DNA from: a virus
DNA length: 20,363 bases
Virus record (IMG/VR): IMGVR_UViG_3300019360_000045
Span: 1 to 20,363 of that record
Strand: one strand, 5' to 3'
Positions 13,212 to 20,000 of the stretch are shown here, piece after piece. Positions within the stretch are counted from its first letter, which is position 1; each line of letters opens with the position of its first letter. The position numbers and the translations under genes were made by a program. The notes beneath the pieces are model-generated. The model was not told the DNA's origin. It made no database searches and was given only the letters and a program-made list of their open reading frames with translations.

Positions 13212-13670
13212 TTAGGTAAGTGCAACTTTGTAAACCTTTTGTCCTGTAGTTCCAGCAACAGCAAAGAGTGCATTAGTTGTATCATCATAATCCATTGCCA
13301 GTGCTTCACCTGGATCAAGCCTTGTTATTGCATTTGCTCCCGCTTGAGTAATACTTACAGGCCCTACATAAACCATCGTTCCATTATTGTGATCTGCAGT
13401 TACCATTACTGCCTTAGGAGTACCAGTGAATGTAAGTTCAACTGGTGCTGTGCCAACCGCTACTGTTCCACCGTTAAATCCATTAGGAACATATGGAAAA
13501 TTAGTTACACTTCCTGCATTTCCTCCTAAGCTATAAACATGGACTGCGTTGCTTCCTGCAACTGATTCACTTGTAATAACTCGTGATTCGTTGGTTAAGT
13601 TATTTGTTCCTGAAGCACCCAGTAGAGATGGATTTTGATTGTGATCAACTACAGCAGGTTGTGAAGCCAT
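13212..13670 (-). CDS. Beta-rich head protein, unknown (possible decoration protein)
   Basis: 152 residues with low charge, many G, A, T, V and N, and no cysteine. Strands such as PVELTFTGTPKAVMVTADHN, then GTMVYVGPVSITQAGANAIT and LDPGEALAMDYDD, predict an all-beta domain; the segment TMVYVG...LDPGEAL resembles the 'vyvG-----g--l-pG' pattern found in many small phage virion proteins. The N-terminal 60 residues are likely extended. It begins one base after the upstream stop and is followed two bases later by the fibre-like gene. Function is inferred from place and composition only. Confidence 0.58.
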   Translation of the reverse strand: MASQPAVVDHNQNPSLLGASGTNNLTNESRVITSESVAGSNAVHVYSLGGNAGSVTNFPYVPNGFNGGTVAVGTAPVELTFTGTPKAVMVTADHNNGTMVYVGPVSITQAGANAITRLDPGEALAMDYDDTTNALFAVAGTTGQKVYKVALT

Positions 13671-13671
13671 A

Positions 13672-13956
13672 TTACACCTTCACTTTCTCGTTAGTTACTT
13701 TGATGTTTTTAGCCATTTCCTTTAATTGTTGTTTTGGCTGCTTGGGACTTTCTTTCGGAGGTGCTATTGGCTCTTCTGGTTTTTTGGAAATAAGTATCAT
13801 GCGTCGTGAGTTACCACCTTCAACGTTTTTAACTATCTGCATATCCATGCCTTCTTCATTCAAAAAGCGTTTCATGGAGATTTCAAACTCTGGCAACGAA
13901 GCCCAAGTGTCACGAGGATCAAATACGAAGATATACTCTATTAATGCGTATTCCAT
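13672..13956 (-). CDS. Small unknown protein with proline/lysine-rich tail
   Basis: 94 residues. The first part is a compact alpha/beta domain (EYALIEYIFVFDPRDTWASL, then FEISMKRFLNEEGMDMQIVK, then RRMILISKKP), like a small ferredoxin-like fold. It is followed by a flexible linker rich in P, K and E (PEEPIAPPKESPKQPKQQLK) and a short basic end. Its ATG directly follows the TGA of the upstream gene. No family is recognised and no function can be assigned beyond belonging to the head gene run. Confidence 0.58.
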   Translation of the reverse strand: MEYALIEYIFVFDPRDTWASLPEFEISMKRFLNEEGMDMQIVKNVEGGNSRRMILISKKPEEPIAPPKESPKQPKQQLKEMAKNIKVTNEKVKV

Positions 13957-14187
13957 TCATTTAAATTTCTTTTTGGCTACTTCAAACTTCTCATTAAGAT
14001 TCTTCATGAATTCATCAGGGCGTGACAAGATTCTCAACGCGTTTTTAACTACCCCGTCTTTTCGCACACTAGTTGAGAGATCACCAAAAACATGATTAAA
14101 CATCTTGGCTCGTTTTTGATCAGCCTTGTAGTATTGTTCTACTTCTTTTTGATTTGCGTGTGAATCAAATCTAGTATTAGTTGCCAT
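13957..14187 (-). CDS. Small basic helical protein, unknown
   Basis: 76 residues, strongly basic and mostly helical (QKEVEQYYKADQKRAKMFNH, then KNALRILSRPDEFMKNLNEK and FEVAKKKFK). It has no membrane segment or known motif. The start is one base after the stop of the 71-residue gene, and its stop abuts the next start, so it is co-translated with its neighbours. Between portal and fibre genes, it might bind DNA or scaffold inside the head; this is a guess. Confidence 0.55.
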   Translation of the reverse strand: MATNTRFDSHANQKEVEQYYKADQKRAKMFNHVFGDLSTSVRKDGVVKNALRILSRPDEFMKNLNEKFEVAKKKFK

Positions 14188-14188
14188 A

Positions 14189-14404
14189 TTATCTACCTAA
14201 TTCTTTTTGTGCTGCAGCAAAAGCTTTGTTTCGTGCGTTAATACCTGTTCCAATAGTTCTTCCGTGTGAAGTCACACCGCGATTAAGACGATTTAGAGCA
14301 AGTAACGCTTGTTGAAACGCATTTGGAGAATGCTTCCTTCTGGCTTCTTCAAGCCCCATTCTCTGACCGTTAATTGTGACATATGGTTGTCCTCCTGTTG
14401 GCAT
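14189..14404 (-). CDS. Small basic protein after the portal, unknown
   Basis: 71 residues, basic, beginning PTGGQPYVTINGQRMGLEEA and continuing with HSPNAFQQALLALNRLNRGV. The first 20 residues look like a beta hairpin, the rest helical with many R, N and A. Not recognised. It starts one base after the portal stop, which points to coupling with portal translation. Confidence 0.52.
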   Translation of the reverse strand: MPTGGQPYVTINGQRMGLEEARRKHSPNAFQQALLALNRLNRGVTSHGRTIGTGINARNKAFAAAQKELGR

Positions 14405-14405
14405 A

Positions 14406-16412
14406 TTATTTGGTTACTTTATTGGATCTTTCACCGTCTAAGTTTTGCATATCTTGCGTCACTTCTGCAACACCTAATTTAGTAGTATCAACTGCTTCTT
14501 TCTGTCTAATATCTTGTGTTTCCTGAGTGAATTCAGCCATAGCAAGCTTGACTAATGCTTTAAGCTTTTCTTCATCGGCTGGCTGTTGTTGTTGTGCCTG
14601 TGCTGCTTTTACCGAATCCATAATGTCACTAATTGATCCAAACTGGAAGATTTCAAGTAACTCATGCAAAAAGAGCTGTATGGTCTGTGGTGCAATCATA
14701 CCTACTTCCGCTAGTTGCAGCATGTAGTTCGCCATCTGAATGGCTCTATCAATCTGGCCTTGTCTGGTAAAGCCAAGACCACTTTCAACTTCAATCTCCA
14801 CCTTGAGATCCTTTTTGATTATTGCAACATCTTTAGAGTCCACAGGGGTAAGTTCGAGCTCTTTTCTTCTATCCACTCCAGCTTGGCCAATAACACTAAA
14901 GTAATTAGGTTCGCCTTTATCCAAAAAGAACACTGTTTGTGGATTGTAGAAGTGATCAGATGCAATATTGATAAACTTTTCAGTTATGCGTTTTACGGTA
15001 GATTTAAGTTGTCTTTGCACAATTACAAGATTTGCAAATTCACTTTCTTTAAGTGATTCAATGGCACTACCGCTTCGTACTCCTGCTGGCAATTTGTTGA
15101 GCGCAGTAGTCGTTACGCCTCCTTCTTCAATATTTGAGCCTAACCATTCCATAAAAGCAAAGACATGTTGCGGAATGGCAGTAAGGTTTGCTTGAACGGG
15201 TGGCGTACCTTTGTATTCCAATTGCTGCCCACCAGGAATATTAGTTACTTTTAAGTTATTACCCATTCCTTGTTGTTTAAGCCACACACCAACCGTCATT
15301 GCATTGGTAAATTTCTCTACTCGTGAACTAATTAAGTCAAGTGACTTGTTGGCAGGAATAAGCCTATTCATATAAGGAGTTTGATACAGTGGCCCTGGTT
15401 CAAACCTAAAATCAACAAATGGGTATGAATCAGTTACTAGATATTCATCTCGAAGAGGTGTCACCGCGTTGTCACTCGTAAACACATGTCTAATAACAAT
15501 GTCGCCCTCTTTTCTGTCTTGCATCACCCTGTCGCTATTTCCCTGTCTTGCAATACGTGCAACATTATCAGCATTCAAATACTCTTTAATAAACGCTTCA
15601 TGAATCATTACAGTAGCTGCATTTTGATTATTTTGTTCTTTGCCATAGCGACGCAAGTTATATGCTTCCTTAAGCATTGACGAAGCTACTTTGTTGTCTG
15701 GTAGCAAACGCATTCTAGATTCTAAATCAAAATGTTCATTCGCTTTAATCGCGGGAAGAAGTTGTGGAGTAGACTTAACAATAAATGGCAGATCTTCTGT
15801 TTCTGAATACATACCCAAAACCTTAATATCAAATGCGTCAAACACCTGAGTTCTAATCCTTTCTTGTACATGATCAGGCCATACTTGAACCCATGAAATC
15901 CCTTCACGAAGCGTTAAGATCACCATATTGGTTAGCTTCATGAGTAGTTCCTGATCAGTCCATTCTTCCCTAATCCAATGATCAATACGCTTTGCAGTGA
16001 GCTTGGCTTGTTCTTTGGCTTGCATAAATTGCTGCACATCACCTTGGTTTTCCATCAATATCTTCTCTGGATAGACAACTGGTGTTGGATCATTGCTCAT
16101 TAACAGATTTGCTACTCCTCTTACTTGTCTAGTTGCTTTTGGAATGGCTCTCACTGCACCGTCTAAACCTAAGGCACGAGGAGAAAGATTAACAATCTTA
16201 TTTACCGTTCTATCTACATATCTGAAGTGAAAACCATCATCAAAGAAACGGTTGTCGTACCAATTACGTTCAAAACCAGCACGCATGTCATCAACTGCAC
16301 GAATCATGCCATCAACTCTTGACGTGATTTCTGTCTGTGGGACCGCTGAAGTATCAAAGTCTTGGTTATTCTTTGGAGGAATGCTGAATGGTATTTTAGG
16401 CAGTATGGCCAT
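14406..16412 (-). CDS. Portal protein
   Basis: 668 residues. It has the layout of a large portal: an N-terminal helical region (RVDGMIRAVDDMRAGFERNW, then VDRTVNKIVNLSPRALG), a segment with a TLREGISWVQVWPDH strand pair, and the central YLVTDSYPFVDFRFEPGPLY followed by TPYMNRLIPANKSLDLISSR, typical of the wing-to-stem passage before the pore helix. Then come HVFAFMEWLGSNIEEGGVTT with TALNKLPAGVRSGSAIESLK, as in other portals ('g-lP-g-rSg-AI--L'), and a helical crown. The end is glutamine- and charge-rich (QAQQQQ near 605-610). The dodecameric ring forms the DNA entry vertex and binds the terminase and, on the outer side, the adaptor at 941-2104. It lies three genes after the large terminase, the usual order. 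The stretch from 14406 to 16412 has no frame breaks. Confidence 0.86.
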   Translation of the reverse strand: MAILPKIPFSIPPKNNQDFDTSAVPQTEITSRVDGMIRAVDDMRAGFERNWYDNRFFDDGFHFRYVDRTVNKIVNLSPRALGLDGAVRAIPKATRQVRGVANLLMSNDPTPVVYPEKILMENQGDVQQFMQAKEQAKLTAKRIDHWIREEWTDQELLMKLTNMVILTLREGISWVQVWPDHVQERIRTQVFDAFDIKVLGMYSETEDLPFIVKSTPQLLPAIKANEHFDLESRMRLLPDNKVASSMLKEAYNLRRYGKEQNNQNAATVMIHEAFIKEYLNADNVARIARQGNSDRVMQDRKEGDIVIRHVFTSDNAVTPLRDEYLVTDSYPFVDFRFEPGPLYQTPYMNRLIPANKSLDLISSRVEKFTNAMTVGVWLKQQGMGNNLKVTNIPGGQQLEYKGTPPVQANLTAIPQHVFAFMEWLGSNIEEGGVTTTALNKLPAGVRSGSAIESLKESEFANLVIVQRQLKSTVKRITEKFINIASDHFYNPQTVFFLDKGEPNYFSVIGQAGVDRRKELELTPVDSKDVAIIKKDLKVEIEVESGLGFTRQGQIDRAIQMANYMLQLAEVGMIAPQTIQLFLHELLEIFQFGSISDIMDSVKAAQAQQQQPADEEKLKALVKLAMAEFTQETQDIRQKEAVDTTKLGVAEVTQDMQNLDGERSNKVTK

Positions 16413-16413
16413 A

Positions 16414-16689
16414 TTACGCGTTTTCGTTTACATCATTTGTTTCCATTTCAATATATTCTTTGTCAGTTAAGTTATCAGGATCCTCATAGTTATCACCCAA
16501 TGTTGGTGTAGGCTCTTCCTGTTTAGCCTTATCAATCCACTCAAGGTTAGCCATTTCTTGATGATCTTTAGCAAGTATTGCATTAAGCATTTTTGATCTC
16601 TCTTTCCTGTCTTCTCGATCGCGAAAATAGAGATAGCCTAAAAAGGATCCAATAACTACAGCTAGTATGATTAGTAAAACAACTTCCAT
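16414..16689 (-). CDS. Single-pass membrane protein, unknown
   Basis: 91 residues. Residues 2-22 (EVVLLIILAVVIGSFLGYLYF) form one membrane helix with a short outside N-terminus, followed by a charged, acidic cytosolic part (REDRKERSKMLNAILAKDHQ, then PTLGDNYEDPDNLTDKEY). The shape would fit an i-spanin-like or other lysis accessory protein, or a membrane anchor for an assembly factor, but there is no partner gene next to it and no clear coiled coil. It lies between a terminase neighbour and the portal, one base from each. Confidence 0.58.
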   Translation of the reverse strand: MEVVLLIILAVVIGSFLGYLYFRDREDRKERSKMLNAILAKDHQEMANLEWIDKAKQEEPTPTLGDNYEDPDNLTDKEYIEMETNDVNENA

Positions 16690-16690
16690 G

Positions 16691-17104
16691 TTAATTAACT
16701 AAGTGTCTCATCTTCCAGTATTTATCAAAGTTGTTGGGTATTCGCCATGTACCATACTCAACATTTACCTGATCTGGATACTGCAAGAATCCATAATCGT
16801 TTTTGTATAGCTTAATGATAATAGGTACGCCTTCAAATTCAAATGATATTTTGTCATTCTCCTCTACTACATTGCGTGACAACATTTGCTTAAACGTATC
16901 TTTCCTGTCTTCCATGAACTCTAGCTTTTTAACTCCAACTACAACCTTTTTAGCATTGAGCTGAACACCATTTCTTAAACAGTACGCCACGTCTCCTAAA
17001 ACTATAAATGGTGTTGACACCCGCTCTAATGCATTCTCTACATAAAATAGTGCCAAGCGGAGCTGATCAGGATTAAAGTCAACCGTTTTCTGGGTAGTCT
17101 TCAT
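16691..17104 (-). CDS. Small alpha/beta protein, possible degenerate nucleotidyltransferase fold
   Basis: 137 residues from the ATG at 17104, which overlaps the large terminase end by 26 bases. The frame is open 42 codons further upstream, but that part lies inside the terminase gene and is not protein-like. The core is helix (PDQLRLALFYVENALERVST), then PFIVLGDVAYCLRNGVQLNA, KKVVVGVKKL and FEFEGVPIIIKLYKND. The helix followed by 'pFivlGd-Ay-lr-g' resembles the opening of minimal nucleotidyltransferases, in which 'FvlvGG-Al-l-g' precedes a D-x-D site; here that second position reads KKVVVGV and has no aspartate pair. If related, it is probably not active as a transferase. No other family comes to mind. 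Confidence 0.55.
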   Translation of the reverse strand: MKTTQKTVDFNPDQLRLALFYVENALERVSTPFIVLGDVAYCLRNGVQLNAKKVVVGVKKLEFMEDRKDTFKQMLSRNVVEENDKISFEFEGVPIIIKLYKNDYGFLQYPDQVNVEYGTWRIPNNFDKYWKMRHLVN

Positions 17105-18392
17105 AGTCGTATTGATCCCATGTTTCTTCAAGGTGTTTTGCTTGTGCCTGGAAGATTTGACTGAGCTCACTCCGTTGCCTTGGCTCTCCAACCTTGGTGG
17201 TGTCATACATAGAGTGTATAGCAAGTGCATGAGCCATTACAATATCATCATTAAGCCCTGTTGGTGCTTCATAAAGCATTCTGCCACTGCGAGATACTTC
17301 ATAGGTAAAAGAAGAAAATTCGTTTATAGATTCTGTAATGGGTAAGATCTTGAATCGTTTTAAGTCGTTCCACAATACGAGTTTTTCTATTAACTGCTTT
17401 TTAATTTCATTAGTAAACTTAATAGGCACAACTGGTACACCGTCTGCTGCTAATTCATCATTTACTGGGTCTCCTACTCCTGTTGCATCAAGATAAACTA
17501 GTGCACTATTGAAATGTTTACTAATTTCTCTAATCTTTTTTCTTTGAAACACCCAGTCGTAGTTTTTAAATCTGTCTTGATATACCTGCTCGTGAGTTGC
17601 AACGTCATATACAACGATAACCGTGAAATCCTGGTACTTGGCTAAATCCACTCCCATAACATAGTCATGCCCTGACTTAGGCCGTTGGAAATGCGCTGTT
17701 GCAATATATTGAATATTTCTAAAGACCACTCCTGCGTCGTCAACAAACTCTGCGTAAATCTCCTGTTTGATTACCGCTTCAGGCATCTTTTTCATATCTT
17801 CTTGGACTATTTCTTTAGGTAAATATGGATTATCAAATGACGAAAAGTGAAAGCTTTTGTAGTCTGGTTCGTCTTCACTTAAACCATACTGGTATAGTTG
17901 GTAAAATACACCTCTCCCTTTTGGAGTACCACCAATAACAACACTGGGTTTGAAGTCCCAAAGCATTGGCCGCACCGCGTTATTCCACAAATATTCGTCT
18001 CGTAAAATAATACCTGCTTCGTTTAGAAACACTTTGTCATAGCCAAAGCCTTCAATATTCTCTGGTTTATCAACAGACCGAAAGTCAATAAATCTACCGT
18101 TTATTTCTAAAATTTTTTGTTGTTTGCGCCATTTATACATCGAAGAAGGGAGTTTAGTAAGGGCAGGCATGAAGTAGCGTTCAACATATCGTTCAATATT
18201 GGAGTTAATCGTATCTACCCATAATCCCTGTTTAAACTTCTTTTGGAGCGCACTTAGTATAAAGTCGTGTGCTGCACCTCTGGTTAAACCAAAACGTCTA
18301 CCCTTAGCAATGATTTTATAGCGCGTGGGATCATCAAAGATAGCTTGTTGGGCTGCGAAGTTAAGAATGGGTAGTTCAATCGTCTGTGACAT
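17079..18392 (-). CDS. terL: Terminase large subunit (packaging ATPase and nuclease)
   Basis: 437 residues, both terminase domains complete. ATPase: AKGRRFGLTRGAA (29-41) is the arginine-rich Walker A variant of phage terminases; YDKVFLNEAG (118-127) is Walker B, with Asn124 before the catalytic Glu125 where Asp is usual; GGTPKGRG (154-161) is the coupling motif. RNase H-like nuclease: VMGVDLAKYQDFTVI (245-259) with D249, VYLDATGVGD (299-308) with D302, and GLNDDIVMAHALA (379-391) with D382 and D383, the three acidic positions expected. It cuts concatemeric DNA and drives it through the portal. The start overlaps the small subunit end by 17 bases. Length is normal to slightly short. Confidence 0.93.
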   Translation of the reverse strand: MSQTIELPILNFAAQQAIFDDPTRYKIIAKGRRFGLTRGAAHDFILSALQKKFKQGLWVDTINSNIERYVERYFMPALTKLPSSMYKWRKQQKILEINGRFIDFRSVDKPENIEGFGYDKVFLNEAGIILRDEYLWNNAVRPMLWDFKPSVVIGGTPKGRGVFYQLYQYGLSEDEPDYKSFHFSSFDNPYLPKEIVQEDMKKMPEAVIKQEIYAEFVDDAGVVFRNIQYIATAHFQRPKSGHDYVMGVDLAKYQDFTVIVVYDVATHEQVYQDRFKNYDWVFQRKKIREISKHFNSALVYLDATGVGDPVNDELAADGVPVVPIKFTNEIKKQLIEKLVLWNDLKRFKILPITESINEFSSFTYEVSRSGRMLYEAPTGLNDDIVMAHALAIHSMYDTTKVGEPRQRSELSQIFQAQAKHLEETWDQYDYEDYPENG

Positions 18393-18756
18393 TGCGAGGT
18401 GATACTAGTTTAACTTCTAGTGTATCACCGTCTTTGCCTGTTAATTCCTGTCTAATCGTTTCTCGCATTCCGTGGTTGTGTTCTAACATTAATTTGATAA
18501 TAGTTGCATTTACTTCTTTACCACCGTAAATACCATCATCTATCAATCTTTCAGCCTGTTTTACGAGTATTTTTTTCAAAGAGTCGGAAAATTCAGGATA
18601 TTTCTTTGCCCATTCGTAGAGTGTGTCTTTGTGAACGTCCAAAAAAATAGCAAAGCTTTCAATCTTAGGAAGATGCATATTTTCGCGTGTAGCATTCGCT
18701 AAGTATTGATCTACTTTTTCAACAAAAGAAGGATCATATTTAGTAGGTCTAGCCAT
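18376..18756 (-). CDS. terS: Terminase small subunit
   Basis: 126 residues beginning ARPTKYDPSFVEKVDQYLAN, the usual opening of this phage terminase small subunit type. Residues about 30-55 (LPKIESFAIFLDVHKDTLYE, then WAKKYPEF) form the DNA-binding helix-turn-helix, and FSDSLKKILVKQAERLIDDG (56-75) the oligomerisation helix. It ends in a helix (IIKLMLEHNHGMRETIRQEL) and a beta tail (DTLEVKLVSP). It recognises the packaging site and hands DNA to the large subunit, whose gene overlaps its 3' end. No strong Shine-Dalgarno precedes the ATG. Confidence 0.85.
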   Translation of the reverse strand: MARPTKYDPSFVEKVDQYLANATRENMHLPKIESFAIFLDVHKDTLYEWAKKYPEFSDSLKKILVKQAERLIDDGIYGGKEVNATIIKLMLEHNHGMRETIRQELTGKDGDTLEVKLVSPRNVTDD

Positions 18757-18781
18757 ACTTTAAATATAACACAGTAAGCAA

Positions 18782-18976
18782 CTATAAATTAAGTCTCGTT
18801 CCAAACAATCCTAAACTACTTACTAACCAGAGAATTGCAATGATTGCAACAATAACCAAGATTATTTGTCTAATAGGTTCAGGCAGTGTTAGAAGACCGA
18901 TAAACCAATGTACTGCCCAAACAACAAGACCTGCAACGAGTAGGTAGAGTAAAAAACTAACAATTCCTTCTAACAT
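18782..18976 (-). CDS. Two-helix small membrane protein, holin candidate
   Basis: 64 residues with two membrane helices, about 4-29 (IVSFLLYLLVAGLVVWAVHW and on) and 35-59 (IRQIILVIVAIIAILWLVSS), joined by a short LTLPEP turn. GGAGGTGAG seven bases before the ATG at 18976 is one of the best ribosome sites in the window. The size and hairpin topology fit a class II holin, but small phage membrane proteins of this pattern also exist without a proven lysis role, and no endolysin gene is next to it. A holin here, upstream of the terminase, is plausible but unproven. Confidence 0.65.
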   Translation of the reverse strand: MLEGIVSFLLYLLVAGLVVWAVHWFIGLLTLPEPIRQIILVIVAIIAILWLVSSLGLFGTRLNL

Positions 18977-19033
18977 ATTCTCACCTCCATTTAGTTAATA
19001 ATATTCTAACAATTGTAAATATTTGGTACGAAT

Positions 19034-19285
19034 TTATGCTTTAACTTGGCCTGGCTTCTTGTTTAGTGGCATTAGTGAGCCTTCAGGAATAATTACAGGA
19101 GTCATTAAGCCATGCATTAAATAGGGACTTGATTTGAGAAGTTTTGCCGCTACTTCATACCATTTGGTCTTAAGTGCTATCTTTTCTGCAATAGGAGCTT
19201 TATCACCGAGAAGTTTTAATGCAGTATTAATGTTTTTTAAATCAAGCAGAGTAGATGGATTTAATGATGGCGGTACTGGATTCAT
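19034..19285 (-). CDS. Small helical protein, unknown
   Basis: 83 residues, mostly helical with a proline-rich start (NPVPPSLNPSTLLDLKNINT) and a central helix ALKLLGDKAPIAEKIALKTK, ending in PVIIPEGSLMPLNKKPGQVK. No motif is recognised. It has no obvious Shine-Dalgarno and begins 19 bases after the stop of the zinc-finger gene. Its coding quality (even composition, no rare-codon clusters, correct strand and spacing) supports a real gene. Confidence 0.52.
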   Translation of the reverse strand: MNPVPPSLNPSTLLDLKNINTALKLLGDKAPIAEKIALKTKWYEVAAKLLKSSPYLMHGLMTPVIIPEGSLMPLNKKPGQVKA

Positions 19286-19304
19286 TGATTAATGATATAC
19301 ATAA

Positions 19305-19481
19305 CTATTCTCTCAAGTCTATAACTACTTTTCCTTGCCCTTTACAATAAGTACACTTTCTCGTTTCGTTAGGAAAAACTCTACGGTATCCTGTACCTAA
19401 ACAGCGAGCACATAACTGAGTCGTTCCGTTTAAATAAGATAGATCAATAATATCTCCATAGCGATCTTTTATTTTTTTCAC
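19305..19481 (-). CDS. 58-residue DnaJ-type zinc-finger protein
   Basis: A GTG at 19481-19479 opens a 58-codon frame ending in TAG at 19307-19305: MKKIKDRYGDIIDLSYLNGT, then TQLCARCLGTGYRRVFPNET, then RKCTYCKGQGKVVIDLRE. It has two CxxCxGxG half-sites (C24/C27 and C43/C46), exactly the repeat of the DnaJ central zinc-binding domain, and should bind one zinc ion. There is no J-domain. Stand-alone proteins like this occur in phages and may help fold or bind other proteins. It starts six bases after the transketolase stop codon and fills the gap before the next gene. The start could be argued over, but the cysteine pattern makes the frame certain. Confidence 0.75.
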   Translation of the reverse strand: MKKIKDRYGDIIDLSYLNGTTQLCARCLGTGYRRVFPNETRKCTYCKGQGKVVIDLRE

Positions 19482-19487
19482 AGGCAG

Positions 19488-20000
19488 TTAGCGTTTCAAA
19501 TTAATATATTTAGGCACTGGTGTAGTAACGCACCAATTAACTATATATTTCATGTCAGATTTAGTCATTGGCCAATACGGTTGAATATTAGGAAATACCT
19601 CCATTAACTTTTTGTCATCGCCTGCAAAATGAGAAAAGCCGTCGTGTTCATAATCTTGATCTCTGCCTGAAGCAATCAAATTTACTGGTACTTGTTCGTG
19701 GTTTATATAATTTCTAATACCTTCGGCTCCGCGAAAAAGTAAAAATGGCGTAATTGAATATACAAAAGGAACTTTACCTTCTTCTGCCATACCAACTGCG
19801 GTTGTTACTGCTAGTAGTTCACTCGCTCCCACATTAAAGTATTGATCTGGAATATTGTCACGGATTTTATCGAACATACCATAGCCTAAGTCCGCAGTTA
19901 TCAACACCACATCTGGATTATCTACCATTGCATTATGAAGTTCATATGCAAAATAACCTCTGATGCTTTCGTGTCGTTCTTCAGGTTGTAATCTTTCCAT
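19488..20000 (-). CDS. Transketolase pyrimidine-binding (C-terminal) subunit, lacking the third domain
   Basis: 170 residues matching the thiamine diphosphate pyrimidine-binding domain of transketolases and DXS: SIRGYFAYELHNAM at the start, VVLITADLGYGMF (about 36-48), FNVGASELLAVTTAVGMAEE (about 74-93) with the conserved Glu that activates the cofactor, then PFVYSITPFLLFRGAEGIRN (98-117) and VNLIASGRD. The order and spacing are those of the family. It ends right after this domain, so the usual third (C-terminal) domain, some 120 residues, is absent. It overlaps the preceding N-terminal subunit gene by 20 bases. Together they should form one active site at the interface. No strong ribosome site, so coupling is likely. 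Confidence 0.85.
   Translation of the reverse strand: MERLQPEERHESIRGYFAYELHNAMVDNPDVVLITADLGYGMFDKIRDNIPDQYFNVGASELLAVTTAVGMAEEGKVPFVYSITPFLLFRGAEGIRNYINHEQVPVNLIASGRDQDYEHDGFSHFAGDDKKLMEVFPNIQPYWPMTKSDMKYIVNWCVTTPVPKYINLKR

Noticed and set aside
13583-14095. 170-codon open frame on the plus strand
   Set aside because: It lies opposite three well-spaced minus-strand genes, has no ribosome site, and gives an unpatterned hydrophobic peptide; it is an antisense shadow.
14715-15056. 113-codon plus-strand open frame inside the portal gene
   Set aside because: Antisense of a clear portal coding region; no motif, no start signal.
17105-17230. 42-codon extension of the gene ending at 16691
   Set aside because: Lies wholly inside the large terminase gene in another frame; peptide is not protein-like.
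19003-19011. Extended -10 sequence (TGTTAGAAT on the minus strand) before the two-helix membrane protein gene
   Set aside because: No acceptable -35 box at 16-18 bases; AT-rich gap makes a chance match likely.
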